From contig CAIIXF020000007.1 of assembly GCA_903813345.2 (NCBI GenBank), positions 34,194,538 to 34,258,537 on the forward strand: 64,000 nt of DNA. Direction: 5' to 3'. Position 1 is the first letter of the stretch. Each line of letters opens with the position of its first letter. The notes under the pieces are model-generated. The model was not told the DNA's origin, ran no database searches, and saw only the letters and a program-made list of their open reading frames with translations. The DNA is from Owenia fusiformis (lineage: Eukaryota > Annelida > Polychaeta > Sabellida > Oweniidae). Below are positions 1-33,000 of this stretch, in pieces. The translations under genes were made by a program, and so were the position numbers.

Positions 1-200
1 GCGCTGAAAATACAGGTTTGTAATATTAGCTTTATTTAGGAAATTGCTTAGGATACATTTGAAACACCATTGCTTTTTGATACATGTAGTGTGGCCCATA
101 TTGTTTAGAACAAGGCCTACAGCCAGTACAGGCTAGGCCTAGAGGCTACCCCCATAAATGTGGGGTTGATTTTTCTAATCATCCCTGATCTCACCACATG

Positions 201-1295
201 CTATCTATTGCAAGACTAACGCCTGGTGTAACCGTCACCATGTTATTCGGTGTTTTTTAAGTAGCGCAAGGATCCTGCCATGACTGTGGCAGTGTTATTT
301 TGTAAACCTGGTATAACCGTGACAACGCTGTATTATATTGCAAGGCCTGTCATGACCATGAGTGTTATCGTGGAAGCCTGGCGCAGCCGTAGCCTTTACG
401 TTTAATTTAAGAATTTTTTATTGTTGTTTGTTAAGCGATTTGTTTACTATCCACTTTTAAATATTCGTATATTTGTATATTTTACCAGAGACATTATACG
501 TCTCTGTCTTTATGAATGTTGACCCAAGCTGCCCATGACTGTGATAATGTTAAAGCCCCGTATGGCCGTGACAATGGTTGCAAGGCCTGTCATGACCGTG
601 GTAATGTTAAAGCCTAATATGACCGTGACAATGCTTATAAGGCCTGTCATGACCGTGGTAATGTTAAAGCCTGATATGACCGTTACAATGCTTGCAAGGC
701 CTGTCATGACCGTGACAATGCTATATTATATTGCAAGGCCTGTCATGACCGTGGTAATGTTAAAGCCTCGTATGACCCTGACAATACTTCCAAGGCCTCT
801 CATGACCGTGGTTGTATTTAAAGTAGCATGAGAACACTGTAATGACAATTTTTCTTCGTGTTTAACTACCTTAAATATGTTAATAAAGACTACTAAAAAT
901 GTGTATTAATTTCACAACGAAAACCTAATTTTTACTCATAAATAATTTGCGAACAAACTATATCTTTACTCTCATTCAAGGAGCTTCGATTCGAAAGCAT
1001 ATACTTTCTATAATGATCAATTAATAATTTAATAAAATTTATCCATAAAAAATACCAACAGCAATGGGCGAAACATGAAGGTCATTAATGTCATATAAAG
1101 GTTGCGGTCGCGCCAGGCTTACACGATTACACTACCACGGTCATGGCAGGCATTTTAATATAATACAGCATTGTTGCGGTTATACCAGGCTTTCACGATA
1201 ACATTACCACGGTCATGGCAGGATCCTTGCGCTACTTAAAAAACACCGAATAATATGGTGACGGTTACGCCAGGCGTTAGTCTTGCAACAGATAG
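201..1295. mobile_element. TIR transposon with internal 57-bp tandem repeats (copy 1)
   Basis: Both ends carry the same long inverted repeat, beginning CTATCTATTGCAAGAC on the left and reading the same in reverse complement on the right, and including GGATCCTGCCATGACCGTGG further in. About five copies of a 57-bp unit (motif AAGGCCTGTCATGACCGTGG) occupy roughly 533-830, followed by unique AT-rich DNA. A second copy lies at 36099-38035 in the opposite orientation. No transposase is visible, so this is a non-autonomous element. No clear target-site duplication is seen. The open frames at 510-831 are products of the repeat, not genes. Confidence 0.8.
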
Positions 1296-3379
1296 GGTCT
1301 CGATCTCACTGATCTACATGTACTTTGAATTTAAATATAATAAGCAATCAAATAACGTATATTGCAACAGTATATTAAAAAATAGAAACATACGTACAAG
1401 TCCTAAATTTTGTATGTTTCAGGTTTTTTATGTATAATGTGCAGCAAAGCTGTGGCCGTCCAATCAAGCAAACGACCAAATAACCAAGCAACAAACTAAT
1501 CTACCAATAAACCAACCAACCAGCAAAAAAATAATCATCACCCTGTCAATCACTCAGGCAATAAAACAAGCAACCAACATCCCAAGTCATTCATCGTACG
1601 TTAATTGACAGATAAAAAACATTCAACTATTAACATTTCAAGATCGTGTGTATATCTTCCAGATTTGTTTAATATCTAGTAGAAATTGCCATCATAAGAA
1701 ACAATCATCAACATTCTGTTAATCACTCACTCGTAGGCAGAAAAGCATAGCAACTATAATGTCATCTTAAGTTAAATGACAGATAAACAGCAACTAATGT
1801 TTCAATATACGCGTGTAGCTTGTGCATACTCTTTCACATTTGTTTAATTTCTAGTAGATATCTCCTCCTCCTCCTCTTATTTTGTTTGATTTACGGCCAT
1901 GATAATGGGTTATTTTGAAATATGGACGTTATTTGACCAGTCCTGTAAGTTATGTAAGTTGGTAACCCTGCTAGGAAAGTTAGGTACCTGGTCAGTGTCA
2001 TCCGGTCACCCGTTTTTTTACACAAACCCAATTTAGGGAGTGTCAGCCATGTTAATTTTTTCGAAAATAACATAGCAGAGAAGTATCAAATTAAAAGAGG
2101 CCACAGATATAATAGTTCAACAAGTTAAACTTAATCCTGCTTATTCATTAATCTGATCTTACTTGAGGCCGGACATCTGTGATATGTTTTGAAAGGTCGC
2201 AAATTTTGAATCGATTCAAATACATTTTCCTTGATAAAAGGTGACAGATACTTGAAGATAATACGTAAAGGATGATAATAAATAATGAAAACATTGTATT
2301 TTTGGTTTAGACGTTCATTTCTATCTACGAGTAAAATGAGGCTACACTTACCGATTTCTAAAATGAAAAATCTGACATTTTGTCTGTTCGTCCCCGCTAA
2401 AATCAAACGGAACGAAATTGTTGTCAACTAAATTGATAATTACTATCACGATTATACTTGGGACAATAAGGTCAATTTCAACATAACATGTATCTTTGAT
2501 TAATTTATAGCAAGTGTATACACGCAAAGTTGTTATTTATTGAAAACCTACTGTTCGTTTCTTCATTGTCGTTTTCTGATACGATTTGCAATTTCGACGT
2601 TGACAGAAACTGACTGGCATTTTCTGTTGGTTCCAAAGCGGTCTCTTATATTTTCGTAATTATACATGAATATGGTCACAGGGGGATGGTGTGTATTGAT
2701 TGATGAGGTATGTATGCTTGTTTGGATCATATTATTTATAAGATATTTACATGAAATCAGGGTTTAAATAGTTCCGCATGTCGAAACCTGCAGAATGTTT
2801 AAATTAACGCTTCAAAGGCAAAATGATCATGGAGGTTAGACCTAGTCGTGGCCATAAGACTTGACAGATAAGAAACGAGGCTCCTGACTAGGTCTAATGT
2901 TCTTGGACTACAGATATAATAGCTAAACTACAATACAAACTAAAATATACAAAAGTTAGGGCATGTATAAATGTTTCTATTATTACATATTCTGTTTCAA
3001 TATGGTCCTTTAATTGCTTATTTTTTAGATTCAAAACATTTGAAATTTTACTGTATTTGTGTATTGAAATATTGTAGTTGAAAAATGTTGTCAGTATTTG
3101 ACTTTGACACAAAGCTGAATTTTGTTTAAATAACCATCAATCCAGCTTATTTTCAACTACAAGATTTCAATACATAAGCAGTTGTGGGGTGATTTGAAAA
3201 ATGGGGGTAGCTAGAGGTTAGACCATGGGGATGGGCATGGCACTGGTTATGCTACGCCGCCTAGGCCTATATTATGATGGGCTTTCTTGAAAGATCATCA
3301 GCTTACATCGCCTAACTAGATAACATTATGAATATAAAATCCTAGTAAAATTCAGTCCAAACATGACACGACAGAGACA
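1296..3379. other. Intergenic DNA, no gene recognised
   Basis: No open frame here resembles a known protein. A diverged direct duplication of about 170 bp lies at about 1530-1860: both halves share CACTC, a TTAA..TGACAGATAAA segment and TTTGTTTAAT..CTAGTAGA. A 98-codon minus-strand frame at 2131-2427 has no recognisable motif. Confidence 0.4.
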
Positions 3380-3384
3380 GCAGT

Positions 3385-3953
3385 CAGGGCTTGCATTAAC
3401 GGCGTCCCGTACATGTTAAGGACTCGAAAATAATTTGGAGGACGCAAAAATTGAAAATATTTCCGTTTTTTGAACGCAAATTTTATTTAGGTCAATACTA
3501 CAATGTGTTTACAACGATACCTAACAAAAACAAATAATTATGATCTCTCACCTTTATTTGAATCGTAAATAAGGCTCAACGTGTTGAATATTTACAAATA
3601 ATCATCATTCTCTCGAATTTTTTGACTTTGTCTATTTTTAGATTTGAAACCATGACACACCAAAGTTTTTCCTATTCAAAAACAATAATTTGGTTATTCA
3701 TGAAATAAAATGTATTCATTGTCGAATGAACGAACATGCATTTATTCAGTACGTACTTAACGTTTACTTCTGTTTTGAATTCGCAGCAAGAAATCAAAAA
3801 CTGAAAGGTGTTTTGGTAAAAAATGCTTTTAAAATAAAGTTATACCTCAAAACAGGCTAGAAATAGGGGACACACTTTTTTTCAAAGGACACACTTTTTA
3901 AAAAAAATTGCGTCCTTGGGACTCACAAATTTAATAACCTAATGCAAGCGCTG
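3385..3953. mobile_element. MITE with 5-bp target duplication
   Basis: The left end CAGGGCTTGCATTA and the right end (reverse complement CAGCGCTTGCATTA) form terminal inverted repeats. GCAGT flanks the element directly on both sides (3380-3384 and 3954-3958). Subterminal GGCGTCC/GGACGC motifs also mirror each other. No transposase. The ends resemble hAT-type elements, but the 5-bp duplication is unusual for that group. Confidence 0.65.
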
Positions 3954-5033
3954 GCAGTATTCTCAGCATGGACTTACTCGAGTCTTTAGCCAATTCTTGG
4001 CTAGAAGTAATTCCATCTGGAACACCGTGAACTATTCTAAAAATTCTGGCCGGGGTTCAATAAATTTAAGTAAGATCCTAAAAACCATGTTAAGGTGCCG
4101 TGGTAATTAACAGGAAGTGACAAAACATGTGGCATTTTCAATGTTAATGCAAATCAAGCTTTGGATCATACTTGATTGAGTGTGTAAATAACATGTTTCA
4201 ATGATTATTTTTTTCCTTCTTAATTAAGCATAGTGAGCCTTTAAGTGGGGGTTTATTTCAGTGCATAATTTCAGGTCCTTGTTATAAATCAATACGTCAA
4301 TAAGTAGATGACATAAATGAATAGAAATGATAAATAGGAGTTAATTAAAGTCTATTCAAATTCTATCACAAATTCTATTTTTATTTATTTAACAGTGGCA
4401 CTCTAATATTAATGTGCATCTAATTGAAAAATATTCTGCTTTAAATGGGCTTATTAAGATAACTCAAATACTTTGTTCTTTGGGATTTGCTACTCCATGG
4501 AGTTGTCGTTTTCTAGTTCATTTTCTCTGTGAATAAGTAACTTTCAAACAAATTATTGTGTGAAAATCTTGAAAATCACTGTATGTCAAAAGAGTTGACT
4601 TCACTTTTAAGCCTATTAACAGAATTTAGAATATACAATGCTTACTGCTATTACTGTGAGTGTACCTACTGTGCTAAGTCAATAGAATAGACATAAGTAG
4701 AAATAATCCTGATTTACACTGTGTATGCCACTAAATATTCAAAATTTAGTCAAAGCGATATCATATATGAAAGCTATATATAAAATTACACTTAGAATGT
4801 GGTTTTAACATTTTAATGTTGGTTTTTAACTTTCAAATTTTAATTTTTTTTAATATTTAAATGTTATAAAATCATGAAAAGTATAGCCAATTGTATTGAC
4901 TGGCATTTTGTAAAATATGAATTCTCTCAGGCAAAGTATAAACTTGAGTATAATATAATTGTTTGTGCTTCATATGAATCCTTGAATACATACTATGTAG
5001 AAATTAATATAGATGACATATGTTCCTTTCCAG
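3954..5033. other. AT-rich region upstream of BRCA1
   Basis: No gene is seen. It should contain a BRCA1 intron and, somewhere upstream, the promoter and non-coding first exon, but I cannot place them. The open frame at 4874-5077 crosses a good splice acceptor and is probably chance. Confidence 0.35.
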
Positions 5034-5079
5034 ATAAAACCTGGCCACAAAGTCAAGCTGACTTGACTAGAACATAAAG
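5034..5079 (+). other. BRCA1: BRCA1 5' UTR part of the first coding exon
   Basis: A strong acceptor (TTCCTTTCCAG, ending 5033) precedes the start codon by 46 bases. The first coding exon therefore probably follows a non-coding exon upstream. Confidence 0.5.
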
Positions 5080-26898
<21,819 letters not shown>

Positions 26899-26943
26899 AA
26901 ATAAAGACACAAACACAGGCTTAGCTTTACAAGCTGATGAATT

Positions 26944-27375
26944 AATGTACAAGCTAATGGATCAATGCAAGTACCCATGTACAATGTTTTGGATCCATGT
27001 ACAAGTAGAGTCCATAATGTACAAGTGGAGTACTCAATGTACAAGCTTATTTATCAATGTACAAGTCGAGTATTCAATGTACAAGCTTATTTATCAATGT
27101 ACAAGTGGAGTATTCGATGTACAAGGTTATATATCAATGTACAAGTGGAGTACTCAATGTTCAAGCTTATGTTTCAATGTACAAGTGGAGTACTCAATGT
27201 ACAAGCTTATGTATCAATGTACAAGTGGAGTACTCAATGTACAAGCTTATGTATCAATGTACAAGTGGAGTACTCAATGTACAAGCTTATGTATCAATCT
27301 GCAAGTGGAGTACTCAATGTACAAGGTTATGTATCAATCTGCAAGTGGAGTACTCAAGGTAAAGCTTATGGATCG
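26944..27375. repeat. 40-bp minisatellite in the BRCA1 3' UTR
   Basis: About ten copies of a 40-bp unit made of two related 20-bp halves (TCAATGTACAAGTGGAGTAC and TCAATGTACAAGCTTATGTA). The last BRCA1 codons, GCAATGTACAGGTGTAG, resemble the first half-unit, so the array may have been seeded at the stop codon about 50 bases upstream. Frames open across it are artefacts. Confidence 0.9.
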
Positions 27376-27646
27376 ATGCACAAAGTAATTCATGTATGAG
27401 TGGCGCTCTAAATGTACACAAACATAAATTAAATCTATAAAATACATTAGAATTTTCAAGAATTTAAATGGCCTCAATTATTGAAATGATTATACCTAAT
27501 GGCATTCAGACAATGTGCAAAAATTGTTTCTCCCTGCTATGTGGATTTTAGTGATGAAAGATTATGAACATAAGTACTATGTTATGAATGTTGAAAATAT
27601 ATTATGAAATCATTGTACATAACAGTGGAGAACTTCTACAAATATA

Positions 27647-27672
27647 AATAAATGAATCATGATATGAATAAA
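27647..27672 (+). terminator. BRCA1: Candidate BRCA1 polyadenylation signals
   Basis: Two AATAAA hexamers at 27647-27652 and 27667-27672, about 750 bases after the stop codon and after the 40-bp array. Use is inferred only from position. Confidence 0.4.
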
Positions 27673-27679
27673 ATAAGAT

Positions 27680-29458
27680 ATTTTGTTTGTCATTCTTATG
27701 GATTAAGGAATAAAACCATGAGGGAATAAGAATGTTCAAAAACATACTCTGACAATGAAAGTTATAAAATTGCTCTTCAGGAGGAAACCCAAGTTAATTG
27801 CTGATAATGTTGAAAAACTTTGGCAATCAGCTGACTGTGTATATCTATGTTATTATTAGAAATAAATCGATAACATAAAAAGAAAAAGTAGGAGACCAAT
27901 GTAAACGGTCTATGTTTACTGTTAACTAATAACTATATTTATTCTTAAGTTCAGACATCCCCCTTCGCCTACTTCTTACATTCCATTTTTTGTGTAAAAT
28001 TGCCTGCTTTATATATATCCTGGCAACTGTATATTTTCATTTAGATGCCTAGTGTATACTAATCTTTCTTATTGAGAAACCTATGAAGATTTATTTATTA
28101 AATAAATCTTGTTCATATGTTTCTCAATAAGAAAGATTCTTGATAGCAATATGGGACAAGGCTAAACATCAGGTCAATTGAAAGCTCATTTTGAAGTTAA
28201 ATCACTTAATGCAAACAAAACTATGTGTTTCATATATAGTTTACATGACATTTATTCTTCATATTACATAATGGAAGAAAAAGTAATAAATAAATTATGA
28301 TACGGATTGATCTTCATTAACATCAGCATGGTTGATGGCCATGCTTTGCAACAATGCAACAGCATTACAGTATTTTATTAGACACACCTCAGACATAAGC
28401 CTATCATGATGAAAAATGCTAAATATGATATACATTAACAAGCACCGTTTTTACCTCTATATCAGTTACACAACTTTTACTTTGTTTTTTAGTAGGCAGT
28501 ACTACTCATTTGAATGTGTGAAATTTGTCTATGTTCGATCACTAACATTAACATTCAATACATTATGAATATCAAATATTATGTTGTAAAATGGCAAAAA
28601 CTGAAGAATGCTCTGGTATTCAAGAGGAAGTACTAATATACAAGGCCATACATATTCCCACCATTTTATATCAAGCTTTATATAAATCTGAAGCTGATCT
28701 CAAATGGATAGGATCCAATTTTCTAGAGGTGAAGGTCTATAATTACCCATAGTGCACAAACCACATGTATTCAGTGGTAAAAGCTAGTGATTATGTTTTT
28801 TAAAAGTATATATTCTTCAGATATTCTTCAATACAAACAATATCAAGTTAGGCCTAACTAACTATATTTCCAGGTCTAGACTACAAACAGTAGTGATCTC
28901 CCCAGCATTAGAACAACACAACTGAGTGATGCACTCTTGAAAGTTAAACATTTCATGCCACCTGGGGAGATCACTGCACATGGTGTCTTAAGTTATTCGA
29001 GATGGTAAATATTCAATGTAATTAAGACAGCATTTGAGTATTGGCAATGTTTCATTTAGCATATTTACATCAGTGCTCAAAATGTTACTTTCTCACACAT
29101 TTCTTAAGTTAGCTCGTAATAGAGTTGAAAACCATAGGAGTAGTCACTACTAACCAGGTAAAGGCAGGTGATCTAATTGCTTCACCAAAAATTTACAGAA
29201 AAAATATCTTAACTGAAACTGTGAAAAAGATGCCCAATAGTAGCATTATTTTATTTCCGTCTTTACTTTAAAATTTAACTCACATATTTCTATATTTGCC
29301 TCACCTATTTAAACTAGCCTCACCTGTTTTTGGATCCTTTACCCCGCTAATCATGTATGATATCCCTTTAAAATCCCCCACTATTTGAATCTCTAAACCA
29401 AAGCATATTACCAATAAGGCTATTGGACTTAATTCACTTTTTCCCTTCAAGTTGAATG
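27680..29458. other. Convergent intergenic region between BRCA1 and DCTN2
   Basis: No coding frame is supported. It contains a strong hairpin (28061-28138) and AT-rich DNA up to the hAT-like MITE at 29467. Some of it may be DCTN2 3' UTR on the minus strand. Confidence 0.4.
28061..28138. repeat. Long near-perfect hairpin
   Basis: The left arm begins AATCTTTCTTATTGAGAAAC and the right arm ends with its exact reverse complement. Pairing continues inward through CTATGAA/TTCATAT and GATTTATTTA/TAAATAAATC with a two-base bulge. About 35-38 bp of stem with almost no loop. Confidence 0.85.
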
Positions 29459-29466
29459 GAAGAAAC

Positions 29467-29915
29467 TAGTGTTGTCGCGATTAATCGATACATCGCGATA
29501 TACATCGCCAAAGCTGATTCTGGCGATGCATCGATGTCTGAAACAAAACATCGATGTTTTTAAAAAAATTTAATTTGCTAAAAATCACCCTTTCTTATCT
29601 TATTTTGATGCAAATCGCTTACCTATTTCATTCATTTTCTAATGTTTTCTGATATTCTTTCGCCTTAAAACTGTTTTACCTGGTCGAAATGAACCATTTA
29701 TCTAAAAAAATTACTTTACTTTCATTTAACCGTTATTAGAAGTTCCCGGATGTACCAGCGTAGTCTGATTAATTTGTTCTGTTCGGTATTTTAGTGCATT
29801 AGAGTTCGGTATTTCAGTGCACTTTTCTCAGACTTTTTCTCGATGTGCATCGATGTTTACTATTGAAAATTGCCGATGCATCGATGTACGATTATGGCAC
29901 ATCGCGACAACACTA
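29467..29915. mobile_element. hAT-like MITE with 8-bp target duplication
   Basis: Ends are TAGTGTTGTCGCGA and its reverse complement. GAAGAAAC is duplicated at 29459-29466 and 29916-29923. Subterminal CGATGCATCGATG motifs mirror each other. No transposase. The 8-bp duplication is the hAT hallmark. Confidence 0.85.
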
Positions 29916-30022
29916 GAAGAAACCAGGGTCCCAGGGAAGTAGCATGCACATATATATTTTAGGAGCTGGTATAATCCTTCAAACTGTCATAAAGCAATAT
30001 ATACTACATGTAGTTGATATTA

Positions 30023-33000
30023 TCACTTGCTGATGGCTTTTATCCTAGAGTCTATGCTTGCACAGTTGGCCTTGATTGTATCTATATTGGCTTTAAACGT
30101 ACCCTCCAACTGGAAACAAGAAATAAATTAAGGAAGTGTAAATTACATACGGAATGTGAAAAACTTAAGAGTTACTTCATAAGTAATAAAGATAATTTAC
30201 TATAAGAAATGTAGATTTTGACAGTAAAGAGTGAAATTGTATTATAACATGCACTGATATATGATTTGCAAGATCTTATTCAATTCAAGGTCATAAGACA
30301 GATTGCCCCATGCTATAACAAGCAACTTGTAAAATCCTCAACATATACAGTTAATTAGGAACAAATAGGCAACTGCCACAATTATCCAACATGAGGTGGG
30401 TTAAATTAATCCACTCCATCAAAATATTTTTGTATGCCAAACTTGATTCCAACAAGTAACACTGCAGACAGAATATTCACTTACCTGCTTCAACATGGTT
30501 CCATGGCTGGACAGCTGTGTGGTAATTGATTGTTGAGATGTGTCCAAGTGAGTCAGGGCATGGCTGAACTGCATGGCTTGTTCATGGAGCTCTTTCAAGG
30601 CAGACATTCTATCTACAACTTCAGGTAGGGTACTAGACACAGCCTCCCAGCGTTTAACAAGCTCATACAATTCAGATACCTAGAAAGATCAACATAAGAT
30701 GTGTCTAAGTGTGGAAGAACTTGGCTATTACAATGATGTTTGGGCGAACAGCATGATCAACCACATAACAAATATCATTGAATATATTCAATACATTAGG
30801 TTAAATTGTGGCAAAAACATTGATTAATTTAAAGCAGTATGTCCAAAACAATTAAGATTCAGGTTTTTAATGTCTTACCTTGTTTTGTTTATCGACTTCT
30901 TCCACAGCTCCTTTCTTTTCAGTAACAATGGCCAGTCTCTGAGAGAGTGCTTGCAGTCTTCCCTCTATACTGTCAAGGTGGTCAGGTTCCAATAGACTGC
31001 TCCTTGCACTGATGGCTTGCACTGCACCCTGAAATAACACATATACATGATGTACAAAGGTTATAAACCAGTGCCTGTAGTCTTCCCTCTATACTGTCAA
31101 GGTGGTCAGGTTCCAATAGACTGCTCCTTGCACTGATGGCTTGCACTGCACCCTGAAATAACACATATACATGATGTACAAAGGTTATAAACCAGTGCTT
31201 GCAGTCTTCCCTCTATACTGTCAAGGTGGTCAGGTTCCAATAGACTGCTCCTTGCACTGATTGCTTGCACTGCACCCTGAAATAACACATATACATGATG
31301 TACAAAGGTTATAAACCAGTGCTTGCAGTCTTCCCTCTATACTGTCAAGGTGGTCAGGTTCCAATAGACTGCTCCTTGCACTGATTGCTTGCACTGCACC
31401 CTGAAATAACACATATACATGATGTACAAAGGTTATAAACCAGTGCCTGTAGTCTTCCCTCTATACTGTCAAGGTGGTCAGGTTCCAATAGACTGCTCCT
31501 TGCACTGATGGCTTGCACTGCACCCTGAAATAACACATATACATGATGTACAAAGGTTATAAACCAGTGCTTGCAGTCTTCCCTCTATACTGTCAAGGTG
31601 GTCAGGTTCCAATAGACTGCTCCTTGCACTGATTGCTTGCACTGCACCCTGAAATAACACATATACATGATGTACAAAGGTTATAAACCAGTGCTTGCAG
31701 TCTTCCCTCTATACTGTCAAGGTGGTCAGGTTCCAATAGACTGCTCCTTGCACTGATTGCTTGCACTGCACCCTGAAATAACACATATACATGATGTACA
31801 AAGGTTATAAACCAGTGCTTGCAGTCTTCCCTCTATACTGTCAAGGTGGTCAGGTTCCAATAGACTGCTCCTTGCACTGATGGCTTGCACTGCACCCTAA
31901 AGTAACACACATACGTGTTTACAGGTTATGAATCAGGACATTTACGAAAATATCTGCATCTTCTCTCCATCTTTGGGCAAACCATGTGGGTCAAAAACTA
32001 GATCTAATTGAAGAATTCAGCTTAATTCAAGCTCATATTTCCTCAATACTAGTCAATGCATTAGTTTGAATACTTTTGTCAAATAATGTGAAATTACCAG
32101 GTATAGTACATTACTGACAGTTGGAATTCAGGAATATAAGGGCCCAAGACAAATAGCACACTGACCAGAGTCACTTACCAATATGCTTTTAGAGTCTGTA
32201 TCAGATGTAAGAGCAGACATTTTCTCAGGGCTCTGTCCTATCAAGGCCTCCATCCTCTCTAGCCTTTGATCCAAGTCAGCTAACTGGAACACAAAATGCA
32301 ACAGTTAGAGCATGGTGTTGAATGGTAACAGTTAATGTTTTTACTTTTATTTTTTGTGAACTAAAATATCATAACAATCACATTAAACAGTTGTGATATG
32401 AAAGTTTCTTTATGATTACCAGCAGGTATGTGGAACTGATTATAAGATACTGGTTGTGTCATATTTACTGAGGATTCAGTCCAAATACAGTAAGTGCTCA
32501 GACACTCATGGTCAAGTCAATAAGCTGAATCAAATAGTTGACACGCTGGGTTCTTCTCAATGGAGAAACATTGACCACATATTGGACCATGTGATAACTT
32601 ATATAAACTGAATGTCCCTAGTGTGTAGCACTGCTCCTCTCTGATCTTTCTAGGCAATATACATGTAGTGATATTTCTTGCCTATGCAACTACAACTTTC
32701 TAAAAGTAAGAGTGCTTGCATTGAGTATGGAAACTGGATCTTAACTCTGTCCTTCAACAGTATAGTAGGCATCAACAGGGGAACCACGTGAGGACTTATG
32801 CAGAATGAAAAGGCTGAACAATAGAAAACATAACACAATGCTTATCAGAGTCCGAAAGCCTAAGATGACCTAGTTGCTGTCTGTTGTCCCAGGTAAATCT
32901 TATGGTCATACACATACAGTTCAGGGTTGGGGCAAATCACCTTCCATCAGTATGTGTCCCCGATGAAAGTTTTGGGAAAAGTACGATTACAAGTATACAA

